Shown: piece by piece, positions 1 to 8,724 of the stretch
Numbering within the stretch: position 1 is the first letter of the stretch
Layout of the letters: each line of letters begins with the position of its first letter
Position numbers and translations under genes: made by a program
Notes under the pieces: model-generated
Database searches by the model: none
Seen by the model: only the letters and a program-made list of their open reading frames with translations
Told to the model about the DNA's origin: nothing
Assembly: GCA_016710635.1 (NCBI GenBank)
Contig: JADJVL010000003.1
Location: 186,001-250,000 of the forward strand
From: Holophagaceae bacterium
GTDB taxonomy: Bacteria > Acidobacteriota > Holophagae > Holophagales > Holophagaceae
DNA: 64,000 nt
Direction: 5' to 3'

Positions 1-183
1 GGATCGATCTTGAAAAACGCAAGTCCGTCATCGTACCTGACAGGCCGCCCCGGCGCGTACAGGAAAATTCAGGCCCGGTCGGATTGAAAAGCCCCCAGGT
101 CCGGGTCATGGAGGTTTTGTTGGCGCCAGAGGGGTTTTTTCCCTATAACGGGCATTCACGAGAAATCCCCGGAGGCGCCATCA

Positions 184-2079
184 ATGACCATGAAGCACTG
201 GTCCGTCCAGGACGCGGCGACGCTCTACGGCGTCAAGGAATGGGGCAACGGGTACTTCGGCATCAACAGCAAGGGCCACCTCGAAGTCCGCCCCACCCAG
301 GACGAGAACCTGGTGGCGGACGTGTTCGAAATGGTGCAATTCCTTCGAAAAAAAGGCGTACAGACCCCGCTCACCCTTCGCTTCCCCCAGATCCTGGCGG
401 ACCGGGTCATCGAAGTGAACGAGGCGTTCCGGAAGGCCATCCGGGAGTTCGGCTATGACGGCTCCTACCAGGGCGTCTACCCGGTCAAGACCAACCAGAT
501 CAAGGAGGTCGTGGAAGAAATCGTCCGGGCTGGCAATAAATACCATTATGGCCTGGAGGCGGGCTCCAAGCCGGAGCTGATGATCGCCCTGTCCATGGAC
601 CTGCACCCCGATGCGCTCGTGCTGTGCAACGGGTACAAGGACGAGGCGTTCATCCGCATGGCCCTCCTGGCCCGCAAGGCCGGCCGCAACGTCCTCATCA
701 CCGTGGAAAAGATGACGGAGCTGCCCCTCATCCTGAAGGTGGCCAAGGAACTGAAGGTGGAGCCCCTCCTGGGCCTCCGCTCCAAGCTCAACGCCATGGG
801 CAGCGGGAAGTGGGAGACCTCCGCCGGGGACAACGCCAAGTTCGGCCTCACGACCCGGGAGCTCCTGGAGGCCGTGGAGGTGCTCGGCAAGCGCGGCATG
901 CTGGAAAGCATCCAGGAGCTGCACTTCCACATCGGCTCCCAGATCACCGACATCCGCCGGGTGAAGTCCGCCATGAAGGAGGCGACGCGCATCTACGCCA
1001 AGCTGAGGAAGATGGGCGTGCCCATCCGCTACCTCAACGTGGGCGGCGGCCTCGGGATCGACTACGACGGGTCCAAGACCACCTTCTCCAGCTCCATGAA
1101 CTACACGGTGGCGGAGTACGCCGCGGACGTGGTCTACACCACCAAGGAGATTTGCGCCTCCGAGCAGGTGCCCATGCCGAACCTGCTGAGCGAATCGGGC
1201 CGCGCCATCGCCGCCTACCACCAGATCGTGGTGGTGGACATCATCGGCCTCATCGACACCACCCACACCAAGTACAGCGTCGAGCTCACCGGCAAGGAGC
1301 CCCAGATCCTGAAGGAGCTGGCCTACACCCGGGACAACGTGTCGGTGAAGAACTACCGGGAGATGTACCACGACGCCATCACCCAGAAGGACGAGCTGCT
1401 GACCCTCTTCAACCTGGGCTACCTGAGCCTGGAGGACCGAGCCAAGGGCGAGATCCTTTTCTGGGAGGTCTGCCGCAAGCTGGACCGCATCCTGAACAAC
1501 AAGACCCTGAAGTACATCCCGGAGGAGTTCCAGGACCTCAACAAGGGCCTCGCGGACAAGCTCATCGCCAACTTCAGCGTCTTCCAGTCCATCCCCGACC
1601 ACTGGGCCATCGACCAGCTCTTCCCCGCCATGCCCATTCACCGCCTCAAGGAATCGCCGACGCTCCGGGCGACCCTCTGCGACATCACCTGCGACAGCGA
1701 CGGCAAGGTGGAGAAGTTCATCGACCTGAAGGACGTGAAGGACGAGATCCGCCTCCACGAGCCCAAGACCGGCGAGCCGTACTACGTGGCCTTCTTCCTC
1801 ACCGGCGCCTACCAGGACATCCTCGGCATGCGCCACAACCTCTTCGGCGCGCCGAACGAAGCGCACATCGTGGTGGACGAGGACGAGGACTTCAAGGTCC
1901 AGCACGTCGTCCACGCCGACACCGTCGACGACATGCTGCGCAGCGTGCACTACGAGCCCAGCGAGCTCGTCGCGCCGCCCACGAACAAGCGGAAGACCAG
2001 CGCCCAGAAGGACGCCGCGGAAGCCCTGCGGGCCCTGCTGACCCAGCAGCGGAAGCTGCATACGTATTTGGAGATGTAG
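184..2079 (+). CDS. speA: Biosynthetic arginine decarboxylase
   Basis: PLP-dependent decarboxylation of arginine to agmatine, the first step of the arginine route to putrescine and spermidine; cytoplasmic. The 631-residue product matches the usual SpeA length. The N-terminal half is the alanine-racemase-like barrel, with the PLP-lysine region YPVKTNQ near residue 100 and the GLEAGSKPEL segment following. HFHIGSQ and GGGLGIDYDGS, both typical of the family, lie further on. A GGAGG ribosome site at 171-175 precedes ATG 184; ATG 190 two codons later is an equally reasonable start. It stands alone: the next genes are unrelated and AT-richer. The identification is firm from family motifs over the whole length. 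Confidence 0.96.
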   Translation: MTMKHWSVQDAATLYGVKEWGNGYFGINSKGHLEVRPTQDENLVADVFEMVQFLRKKGVQTPLTLRFPQILADRVIEVNEAFRKAIREFGYDGSYQGVYPVKTNQIKEVVEEIVRAGNKYHYGLEAGSKPELMIALSMDLHPDALVLCNGYKDEAFIRMALLARKAGRNVLITVEKMTELPLILKVAKELKVEPLLGLRSKLNAMGSGKWETSAGDNAKFGLTTRELLEAVEVLGKRGMLESIQELHFHIGSQITDIRRVKSAMKEATRIYAKLRKMGVPIRYLNVGGGLGIDYDGSKTTFSSSMNYTVAEYAADVVYTTKEICASEQVPMPNLLSESGRAIAAYHQIVVVDIIGLIDTTHTKYSVELTGKEPQILKELAYTRDNVSVKNYREMYHDAITQKDELLTLFNLGYLSLEDRAKGEILFWEVCRKLDRILNNKTLKYIPEEFQDLNKGLADKLIANFSVFQSIPDHWAIDQLFPAMPIHRLKESPTLRATLCDITCDSDGKVEKFIDLKDVKDEIRLHEPKTGEPYYVAFFLTGAYQDILGMRHNLFGAPNEAHIVVDEDEDFKVQHVVHADTVDDMLRSVHYEPSELVAPPTNKRKTSAQKDAAEALRALLTQQRKLHTYLEM

Positions 2080-2183
2080 GGGGGGTCTGGGCTCAATTCC
2101 TGAATGCGCAGGTCAAGCCCTCTGCAGCCCTCCGGCAGGTACATATTGAAAACCAGCTCTTGATCGCCAACGAAGAGGGACTA

Positions 2184-3074
2184 ATGATCAAATCCCTATT
2201 ATATTTATTAACAACCACATTGTTGGCGCAAAGCGTGGAAACGCCGATGGATCGGTTTAAGAAACGTATTGGATATGAAACCAAAAAACAAGTTGCGTTG
2301 ACGACAACCGAGAATAATCAATTGAATTTTCCAGGTATGGTCGGGAAGTGGCCCGATATGAAATCCATTCCAGGGCTAGACATGGAATGGAATATCAACA
2401 ATTATATTATAGGAGAGGAGCACGGCTCATTAGCTTTCCATTGGATATTGACACGTCCCCAAGGCCGAATCCAAATAGATTGTTACCATTATATAAAAGC
2501 AGATGAATCGGAAAAAGAGTTCTTCATTCAAGCCAATAATTCAACGATGGGAGATATCCCATTTACAGCGAGTAGTCGAAATATTGGCAGATTATCAGCC
2601 TCAAATTTCCCGAATCGTGGGAATTTGGATGGTCGCACAATCGTTCAAAACCATAATTATTGCATAGTTGTCCGGCGTTCCGGATCGGGCATCGACCAAG
2701 AAGCCATTGCTGATTGGCTGAACGCCTATGCCGAGTCAAAAGTGGTTCCTGACATCACGCCCTACATTCCGGTTCCTCACAGGGTCGTGCTAAACCCGCC
2801 CTCTCCCCGCGTGGGGCAGGAATTCGAGATCCGCTTCGAGATGCCAGGAGAAAACTCGTCCGGCCGGTACATCCTGAATGAGGCCCTGTATCAGGACCTG
2901 CCCAAATTCATGGATCAGTTTGCCGCAGTGGGCAGGGACGGATTGACGCCTGAAAGCTTGATAGAAGTCCTTCGCGCCAAGAAACCAGGAAAAGGCGTCT
3001 ACAAATACGTCCTTATCGATCGCGAGACTTCTCTCTTCCACAAAGGCGAAATCAAGATCGAGATCCAGCCCTGA
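2184..3074 (+). CDS. Tandem-array secreted protein, copy 1 (unknown function)
   Basis: Unrecognised protein of 296 residues and first member of a four-gene tandem family. The reading frame is open far upstream through speA in another frame; ATG 2184 is chosen because a GAGGGA ribosome site at 2175-2180 precedes it and because a hydrophobic N-terminus (MIKSLLYLLTTTLLAQS) then looks like a signal peptide. It is the most diverged copy. The family hallmark is the C-terminal domain, which ends in GEIKIEIQP and contains YKYVLIDRETSLFHKGE. The central part is rich in A+T, unlike speA. Probably periplasmic or outer-surface; the C-terminal part could be a beta-sandwich, which is a guess. A 31-nt gap separates it from copy 2. 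Confidence 0.75.
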   Translation: MIKSLLYLLTTTLLAQSVETPMDRFKKRIGYETKKQVALTTTENNQLNFPGMVGKWPDMKSIPGLDMEWNINNYIIGEEHGSLAFHWILTRPQGRIQIDCYHYIKADESEKEFFIQANNSTMGDIPFTASSRNIGRLSASNFPNRGNLDGRTIVQNHNYCIVVRRSGSGIDQEAIADWLNAYAESKVVPDITPYIPVPHRVVLNPPSPRVGQEFEIRFEMPGENSSGRYILNEALYQDLPKFMDQFAAVGRDGLTPESLIEVLRAKKPGKGVYKYVLIDRETSLFHKGEIKIEIQP

Positions 3075-3105
3075 ACCGCCGCAAGCCTGGTGTGGAGCGA
3101 ATCAA

Positions 3106-4017
3106 ATGAAAAAAGAACTCTTATTCCTACTTGGTATGGCATCGGGTGGACTGGCATTGAGTGCGCAAGGTGGTTTCCCAAGCCCTCATCGGCTTGAAGA
3201 TTTCCTGAAGGAAATAGATTTCGAAGCCAGGGCTAAACAGATAAGCACTGAAGGTGGGATGATAGGAACGAAACTTCCTGATCCTATGGAATCGCCCCAA
3301 TTGGCAAATGGATGGCGTTTGTTTCACGAATCAATCTCCCCCGGGGAAAGGCAGTTTTCGATCAAGAAAGATCGGGAACATTTGACATTAATATATTATT
3401 TTTGTGATGACATTGCTGCTGCTAAAAGTCAAATATTAGATCAAATTAAAGGACCTACTACAGCAAGAGTACCATACCAATTAGGACCATTAGATTTAGG
3501 TGCTTTATCTTTGACTGAACGAAATAATTCAATTAATACCGTAATATTTTGGAAGAGGAACTTGGTCGTTTATCTTGATCGTTATGAATCAAAGATCGAC
3601 ACACTTGCCCTCGCCAGGTGGATTCACGACCACTTAACCCTGGTGCCCCCAGAGGAAGTTACGCGGCAAGTACCGACTCCCCAGAAGGTCACGGCCGAGC
3701 AGGAAAAAGGCGGACCTGCAGCGGGCTTGGTGATTTACCCCAACGGAACTGCGTCGGCGAATTCCCTTGCTGCTCGCGTCGGGGAGACCATCGTCATCCG
3801 CGTCACGCCTCCGAACGGTACCCCTGAAGGGCGCTATGACCTCAAGCAGGAATGGGCTACCGGCGTGTTCCAACCCGTAAGTTGGGATGGGCTGGGCCGG
3901 CTGGACCGCGCCATCAAGGCCACGAAGCCCGGGTCTGCGGTTTTCCAATACATCCTCGTGGACCGGCAGACCCTGCTTTCCTTCCGGGGAGAAATCAAAA
4001 TCGAGATCCAGCCCTGA
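3106..4017 (+). CDS. Tandem-array secreted protein, copy 2 (unknown function)
   Basis: Second paralogue, 303 residues. The N-terminus MKKELLFLLGMASGGLALSAQ reads as a cleavable signal peptide. Then come a conserved block (FLKEIDFEARAKQIS), a variable AT-rich middle (about 3350-3600), the shared WIHDHLTLVPPEEVTRQVPTPQ hinge, and the C-terminal domain ending GEIKIEIQP. A GGAG ribosome site sits 8 nt before ATG 3106. The 31-nt spacer upstream is repeated almost exactly before copies 3 and 4, so the duplicated unit is gene plus ribosome site. No catalytic motif is apparent. Likely co-transcribed with its neighbours. Confidence 0.8.
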   Translation: MKKELLFLLGMASGGLALSAQGGFPSPHRLEDFLKEIDFEARAKQISTEGGMIGTKLPDPMESPQLANGWRLFHESISPGERQFSIKKDREHLTLIYYFCDDIAAAKSQILDQIKGPTTARVPYQLGPLDLGALSLTERNNSINTVIFWKRNLVVYLDRYESKIDTLALARWIHDHLTLVPPEEVTRQVPTPQKVTAEQEKGGPAAGLVIYPNGTASANSLAARVGETIVIRVTPPNGTPEGRYDLKQEWATGVFQPVSWDGLGRLDRAIKATKPGSAVFQYILVDRQTLLSFRGEIKIEIQP

Positions 4018-4048
4018 ACCGCCGCAAGCCTGGTATGGAGCGAATCAA

Positions 4049-4963
4049 ATGAAAAAAGAACTCATATGCTTGCTTGGCATGGCATCGGGGGGACCGGCAA
4101 TAATTGCGCAAGAAATTCCAGCTCACGACCCTTTTGGTGAAAGACGCTTTCTCAAGGAGATAGATTTTGAAGCCAGGGCTCAGCGGATAAGCGCCGAGGG
4201 GGGGATGGTAGGACCAAGCCTTCCTGACCCTGCTACATCGCCCCAACTGGCTGATGGATGGCGAATTCAGGATGAATTCATTTACCCCTTCGAGAAAGCA
4301 ACCTCTTTCAAAAAAGGAAAAGAACAATTAAATTTACGTTATTACTATTTTGATAGTGTTGCTGCTGCCAAAGAGAGATTCTTACGGGTTTCAATGCATG
4401 GATTTACAGTATCCAAAATTCCCCGCAAAAAAGGCCCGAACAACCTTGGGGATATCTCATTAGTTGAACTTGATGGTTCAGGTGACAGTATCATTTTTTG
4501 GAAGAAGAATATAATCGTTAAAATTGATCGCTACTACTCTGAAATTGACACAATGGGGCTCGCGCACTGGATTCACGACCATTTAACACTGGTGTCGCCG
4601 GGAGAGGTTGCTCGGAAAGTCCCAACGCCTCAGCGGGTCATCGCTGGGCGGGAACAAGGCGCCTCGGAGGCTGGCTTGGTCATCAATCCCAGCGAAACGG
4701 CGAAGGCCGAATCTCTTGCCGCTCGCGTCGGGGAGACCATCGTCATCCGCGTCACGCCTCCGAACGGGACCACTGAGGACCGGTATGACCTCAAACAGCA
4801 GATGGGTGAGTATTTCCAACCGGTAGGCCTTGAAAGCCTGGGCCGGTTGGACCGCGCCATCAGAGCACTGAAGCCCGGATCTGCGGTTTTCAAATACATC
4901 CTCGTAGACCGGCAGACCCTGCTTTCCTACCGGGGAGAAATCAAGATCGAGATCCAGCACTGA
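4049..4963 (+). CDS. Tandem-array secreted protein, copy 3 (unknown function)
   Basis: Third paralogue, 304 residues. The frame is open upstream to 3887, but ATG 4049 matches the start, spacing and ribosome site of copies 2 and 4. The signal peptide (MKKELICLLGMASGGPAIIAQ) and first 60 residues are almost identical to copy 4. The middle is diverged and AT-rich. The hinge differs from copies 2 and 4 (LVSPGEVARKVPTPQ), while the C-terminal part (YDLKQQMGEYFQPVGLES) matches copy 4. It ends in GEIKIEIQH. Function unknown; export is inferred from the N-terminus. Confidence 0.8.
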   Translation: MKKELICLLGMASGGPAIIAQEIPAHDPFGERRFLKEIDFEARAQRISAEGGMVGPSLPDPATSPQLADGWRIQDEFIYPFEKATSFKKGKEQLNLRYYYFDSVAAAKERFLRVSMHGFTVSKIPRKKGPNNLGDISLVELDGSGDSIIFWKKNIIVKIDRYYSEIDTMGLAHWIHDHLTLVSPGEVARKVPTPQRVIAGREQGASEAGLVINPSETAKAESLAARVGETIVIRVTPPNGTTEDRYDLKQQMGEYFQPVGLESLGRLDRAIRALKPGSAVFKYILVDRQTLLSYRGEIKIEIQH

Positions 4964-4994
4964 ACTACAGCAAGCCTGGTGTGGAGCGAATCAA

Positions 4995-5909
4995 ATGAAA
5001 AAAGAACTCATATGCTTGCTTGGCATGGCATCGGGGGGACCGGCGATAATTGCGCAAGAAATCCCAGCCCACGACCCTTTTGGTCAAAGACGATTTCTTA
5101 AGGAAATTGATTTTGAAGCCAGGGCTCAACGGATAAGCAGCGAAGGGGGAATGGTAGGACCAAGCCTTCCTGATCCTGCTCAATCACCCCAATTAGCCAA
5201 TGGATGGCAGAATCAAGATGAAATGATATACCCATCCGAGAGATCAACTTTTTATAATAAAGGAAAAGAACAATTGGAGGTTACCTACTATTATTTTGAA
5301 AAGATTCAAGCAGCCAAAGTAAAATTCTTATGGGTTGAATTACATGGATATTCAGGATCGAAAATTCCACGCATTTCTGGACCAAAAAACTTGGGCGACA
5401 TTTCCTTGGTAGGTATTAATAACTCAATTGATACCATCACCTTTTGGAAAAAGAATTTAATTGTTAAAATTCGCCGCTACGAATCTAATTTCGACACAAT
5501 GGGGCTCGCTCACTGGATTCACGACCATTTAACCCTGGTGCCCCCAGAGGAAGTTACGCGGCAAGTACCAACTCCCCAGAAAGTCATCGTCGGGCTGGAA
5601 AAAAGTGGGCCTGAAACAAGCTTAGTCATTTACCCCAGCGACACTGCATCGGCGAATTCTCTAGCTGCTCGCGTCGGGGAGACCATCGTCATCCGTGTCA
5701 CGCCTCCGAGCGGGGCCCCTGAAGACCGGTATGACCTCAAACAGCAGATGGGTGAGTATTTCCAACCGGTAGGCCTTGAAAGCCCGGGCCGGTTGGATCG
5801 CGCCATCAAGGCCATGAAGCCCGGGTCTGCGGTTTTCAAATACGTTCTCGTAGACCGGCAGACCCTGCTTTCCTACCGGGGAGAAATCAAGATCGAGATC
5901 CAGCCATAG
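4995..5909 (+). CDS. Tandem-array secreted protein, copy 4 (chimeric; unknown function)
   Basis: Fourth paralogue, 304 residues, with the same 31-nt leader and ribosome site. By eye it is a mosaic. The signal peptide and first block match copy 3. The hinge PPEEVTRQVPTPQKV and the ASANSLAARVGET stretch match copy 2. The C-terminal YDLKQQMGEYFQPVGLES again matches copy 3. Such patchwork is expected from gene conversion or unequal crossing-over in a tandem array. The central section (about 5210-5480) is unique and AT-rich. It is the last gene before the convergent DinB genes. Confidence 0.8.
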   Translation: MKKELICLLGMASGGPAIIAQEIPAHDPFGQRRFLKEIDFEARAQRISSEGGMVGPSLPDPAQSPQLANGWQNQDEMIYPSERSTFYNKGKEQLEVTYYYFEKIQAAKVKFLWVELHGYSGSKIPRISGPKNLGDISLVGINNSIDTITFWKKNLIVKIRRYESNFDTMGLAHWIHDHLTLVPPEEVTRQVPTPQKVIVGLEKSGPETSLVIYPSDTASANSLAARVGETIVIRVTPPSGAPEDRYDLKQQMGEYFQPVGLESPGRLDRAIKAMKPGSAVFKYVLVDRQTLLSYRGEIKIEIQP

Positions 5910-5987
5910 CTTCACAGGCCCTTCCCTGGCCGACTCGTCGCTTCCTTGCAAACGCGGGCAGGTGGCCCGCTCAGGATTCCGTCCCCC

Positions 5988-6485
5988 TCACCACCGCGCC
6001 GCCGGCCGACCCTTCCACAGCCACACGATGTAATCCGTCGTCACCGGCTCGCCGCCCAGGTCCCGCAGCCGCGACGCGGCCTGGCCGCGGTGGTAGGCGC
6101 CGTGCTCGATGACCTGGTGCATGGTCTGGCGGAGGGTGGGCTTGAAGTCGGGGTCCTTGAACCAGGGGACATGCACCGGGGACTCCAGCCGCTCGGCGGT
6201 CAGTTCGGCGAGGAAGATGCCGGTGAGCTCGTGGACCATCCGGCCGTAGACCCGCATGGCGGTGAGGGTGGCGTAGTCCGCGGCTTCGGTCTTCTCGAGC
6301 TGCTGGCCCTTCCAGAGCTGGAGGAAGAGGTGCTGCACCAGGTGGACATGGTGCAGCCGGGCCCGGTTCCCGGCGTCCTCGACGGCGGCCTTGCAGGCGA
6401 GCAGGGCCCGGTAGTTCTCCGCGTCCGCCCACTCGGCGTGCCGGAAGAGTTCCTTCAGGTGGTCGATCACGGGCTTCTCCTGCAT
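5988..6485 (-). CDS. DinB-family protein
   Basis: 165-residue four-helix-bundle protein of the DinB/YfiT-like superfamily, members of which bind a metal and act as thiol-dependent transferases or have unknown roles. It shows the family pattern: an N-terminal helix with LFRHAEWADAENYRAL, a mid-protein HHVHLVQHLF histidine, and the late H-x3-H region HQVIEHGAYHRGQAASRL. The frame is open to 6533, but the ATG at 6485 has a GGAGG site 8 nt upstream, so the shorter start is preferred. It lies next to a second DinB-like gene on the same strand. The substrate cannot be told from sequence. Confidence 0.85.
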   Translation of the reverse strand: MQEKPVIDHLKELFRHAEWADAENYRALLACKAAVEDAGNRARLHHVHLVQHLFLQLWKGQQLEKTEAADYATLTAMRVYGRMVHELTGIFLAELTAERLESPVHVPWFKDPDFKPTLRQTMHQVIEHGAYHRGQAASRLRDLGGEPVTTDYIVWLWKGRPAARW

Positions 6486-6612
6486 GAGGCCTGCCTCCGA
6501 GCATGATGGCCTACCCGGACGCGGCAGAGACACCTCAACGTCGACGGCCGGGATGCGCCCCCAGGACCGTGCTCGAAGCCGCGGACATCAGCCGACTCTG
6601 ATCAGGCCCAGA

Positions 6613-7098
6613 TCAGGCCCACAATGGGACCGGCCTCCCGGCCCGCTGCCAGGTCACGAGATCCGTGGAGGGCATGTGGGCGCCCAGGGCCACCATGCGG
6701 GTGGCGCTCTGGCCCCGGTGGTACTGGCTGTGCATCGGCAGGTGCAGCATCAGGTCCCCAAGCGGCTGGGTGAAGGCCTCACCGGCGAGGTTCCGGTAGG
6801 TGATGGGCATCGCCAGGTCCCCTTCCCCCAGCCGCTCCAGGTAGGTGCGCAGGGCCACGTGGCAGGCCTTGGCGAAGTGGTAGAGATCCTCCAGGTCCGG
6901 GTAGTCCTCCACCTTGGGAAAGGGCATCGGCAGGCCCTGCCAGCGGCCCAGCCACACCTGCTGCACCGCGTGGATGTGGAAGAGCCGGCCCTTCAGGTCC
7001 GCGTCGGCCAAGGCAGGCCCGTGGGCCCGCAGGGCCTTCCAATGGGCGGCGTCCGCCCAGGCCTGGTGCGCGTAGAGATCCTTGAGGAGTTCCAGCAT
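6613..7098 (-). CDS. DinB-family protein (second paralogue)
   Basis: 161-residue DinB-like bundle. It carries the matching histidines: FHIHAVQQVWLGRW in the middle and HLPMHSQYHRGQSATRM near the end. Sequence and layout parallel the neighbouring DinB gene downstream, so the pair probably arose by an old duplication; a gap of about 127 nt separates them. It is divergent from the acyl-CoA dehydrogenase gene, with an 85-nt shared upstream region. Function beyond fold is not predictable. Confidence 0.85.
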   Translation of the reverse strand: MLELLKDLYAHQAWADAAHWKALRAHGPALADADLKGRLFHIHAVQQVWLGRWQGLPMPFPKVEDYPDLEDLYHFAKACHVALRTYLERLGEGDLAMPITYRNLAGEAFTQPLGDLMLHLPMHSQYHRGQSATRMVALGAHMPSTDLVTWQRAGRPVPLWA

Positions 7099-7183
7099 GG
7101 GCTTCCCTTCGAAATCCGGATTCCGATTGTCCCCCGGTCCAGCGGGTTGGTGGGATGCTCATTGCAAATTCCAGGAGAGCGCC

Positions 7184-8080
7184 ATGGACCTCAGCGAGCT
7201 CGGCCCCGTCGGCATCGTCGGCTGCGGCCTCATGGGGGCGGGCATCGCCCAGGTCGCCGCCCAGGCGGGGCTGGACGTGGTGGTGAAGGAGGTGGACGCG
7301 GCGGCCCTGAAGCGCGGTCTCGGGCGCGTCGACGCCCAGTGGGAGAAGGCCGTGGCCAAGGGGAAGCTGGACGCGGCGGCGCGGGCCGCCTGCTCGGACC
7401 GGCTCAAAGGCACGCTGCACTGGACGGACCTCAGCGAGTGCGGCCTCGTCATCGAAGCGGTGCCGGAGCTCCTGGACCTGAAGCTGAAGGCCTTCACCGA
7501 GCTGGACAAGGTCATGGCGCCCTCCACCCTGCTCTGCTCCAACACCTCCAGCCTGCCCATCACCGAACTCATGGCGGTCCTTGGGCCCGACCGCCACCCC
7601 TTCGTCGCGGGCCTCCACTTCTTCAATCCCGTGCCCGCCATGCCCCTCGTCGAGATCATCCGTACCGTGGCTACCAGCGAAGAGGCCCTCGCCCTGCTCC
7701 GGGCCTTCGTGGTCCAGATCGGCAAGACCGCCATCCTGGCGCCGGACGCCCCGGGCTTCGTGGTGAACCGCCTCCTGGTGCCCTACATCCTCGACTGCAT
7801 CCGCTGCCGGGAGCAGAAGCTGGCCTCCACCGAAGACATCGACGCGGGCATGCGGCTGGGCTGCGGCCATCCCATGGGTCCCCTGCACCTGTCGGACTTC
7901 ATCGGCCTGGACACCATCGTCAATGTGGCGGAGGTGATGTTCGAAGCCTACGGGGATTCCCGGTACAAGGCACCGCCCCTGGTGAAGCAGCTCGTGGCCG
8001 CGGGCCGCACCGGCCGCAAGTCCGGCCTGGGCTTCTACCGCTGGGAGGGCGACACGCGGATGGAGGCGCAGGTCCTCTAG
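7184..8080 (+). CDS. 3-hydroxyacyl-CoA dehydrogenase (3-hydroxybutyryl-CoA dehydrogenase type)
   Basis: NAD(P)-dependent oxidoreductase of 298 residues that interconverts 3-hydroxyacyl-CoA and 3-oxoacyl-CoA, in beta-oxidation or butyrate-type metabolism. The Rossmann motif GIVGCGLMGAGIAQ is at residues 9-22. Next come CSNTSSLPI and the catalytic region HFFNPVPAMPLVEI, followed by the C-terminal helical domain with GFVVNRLLVPYI and GCGHPMGPL. ATG 7184 is chosen over the longer frame because AGGAGAG precedes it and the Rossmann fold starts directly after it. Length is that of stand-alone short HBD enzymes, without a fused crotonase. No partner fatty-acid genes lie beside it. Confidence 0.93.
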   Translation: MDLSELGPVGIVGCGLMGAGIAQVAAQAGLDVVVKEVDAAALKRGLGRVDAQWEKAVAKGKLDAAARAACSDRLKGTLHWTDLSECGLVIEAVPELLDLKLKAFTELDKVMAPSTLLCSNTSSLPITELMAVLGPDRHPFVAGLHFFNPVPAMPLVEIIRTVATSEEALALLRAFVVQIGKTAILAPDAPGFVVNRLLVPYILDCIRCREQKLASTEDIDAGMRLGCGHPMGPLHLSDFIGLDTIVNVAEVMFEAYGDSRYKAPPLVKQLVAAGRTGRKSGLGFYRWEGDTRMEAQVL

Positions 8081-8254
8081 ACGCGGCCCGACCGTTCATG
8101 GGCGCGAATGCCACCATTCATCGGCCCGCCGGCCCTGTTCGAGCCGCCCAAAGGCCCTCCCGTGAAGGTTTGGCCCGGTTTCAGGGCTCGGCCGGGGCGC
8201 CGCCTTCCTTTACACTCCAAGGATTCCATCACCTTTCCAAGCCCGGAGTGAACC

Positions 8255-8461
8255 ATGGCCGATCAGCTCAAGCTGAACCGTGAAACATTGCGCCGCCTGG
8301 GCGTGGACGACCTCGCCTGGCTGCAGGGAGGCGCCGTGAACACCCTGGGCTGCCCCCCGCCCAACAGCATGACCCTCTGCGATACGGGCACCTGCGGCAC
8401 CCAGACCGTCAAGACTTCGATCACCGGCGGGGCGCCCACCCGCACGGGCGCCATCGGCTGA
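8255..8461 (+). CDS. Putative lanthipeptide-like RiPP precursor A
   Basis: 68-residue peptide. The leader-like N-terminus carries LKLNRETLRRLGVDDLAWLQ and a GG at about residues 25-26. Then comes a core-like tail rich in Thr, Ser and Gly with three Cys (LGC, TLC, GTC). The L-x-L-x-[RK]-E-T-L-R-x-L signature recurs in the peptides at 8508 and 10695 and resembles leaders annotated as class I lanthipeptide precursors. A GGAG site lies 7 nt upstream. No LanB/LanC, protease or exporter is encoded in this window, so modification is an inference. It could instead be an unmodified secreted peptide. Confidence 0.7.
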   Translation: MADQLKLNRETLRRLGVDDLAWLQGGAVNTLGCPPPNSMTLCDTGTCGTQTVKTSITGGAPTRTGAIG

Positions 8462-8507
8462 CCCCAGCCTCGACACGGATTCCACCATCCTTCATCCCGG
8501 AGCCGCC

Positions 8508-8711
8508 ATGACCCAGCGCCTGACCCTGCAACGCGAGACCCTGCGCCGGCTCGAGGACACGGAGGTGCTGACCGTGCAGGCCGGCGCGACCCTCACCGCC
8601 TGTGCCTCCTTCGCGACCTGCGCCGCCGGCACCTGCGTCACCCTCACCACCATCCGGACCTCCATCACCAACGGCGGCACCACGCGCACCGACGGCGGAA
8701 ACGGGGCCTGA
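8508..8711 (+). CDS. Putative lanthipeptide-like RiPP precursor B
   Basis: 67-residue paralogue of precursor A. The leader reads LTLQRETLRRLEDTEVLTVQ and is followed by AGAT as the likely cleavage region. The tail is Thr-rich with three Cys (TAC, TC, TC) and ends in a Gly/Thr/Arg stretch like that of A (SIT-x-GG...TRT). A CGGAG ribosome site precedes the ATG. It ends 14 nt before the histidine kinase gene, so peptide and sensor are probably on one transcript. That arrangement suggests, but does not prove, sensing of the peptide or of its target. Confidence 0.7.
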   Translation: MTQRLTLQRETLRRLEDTEVLTVQAGATLTACASFATCAAGTCVTLTTIRTSITNGGTTRTDGGNGA

Positions 8712-8724
8712 ACCCCGTCACCGC

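Noticed and set aside
117..149. speA promoter TTGTTG ... TATAAC
   Set aside because: The spacer is 21 nt, too long for a standard promoter, and no better -35 could be chosen.
181..2061. 626-residue ORF antisense to speA
   Set aside because: Composition (Val/His/Leu/Gly-rich, no domain) and exact overlap with speA mark it as a shadow frame.
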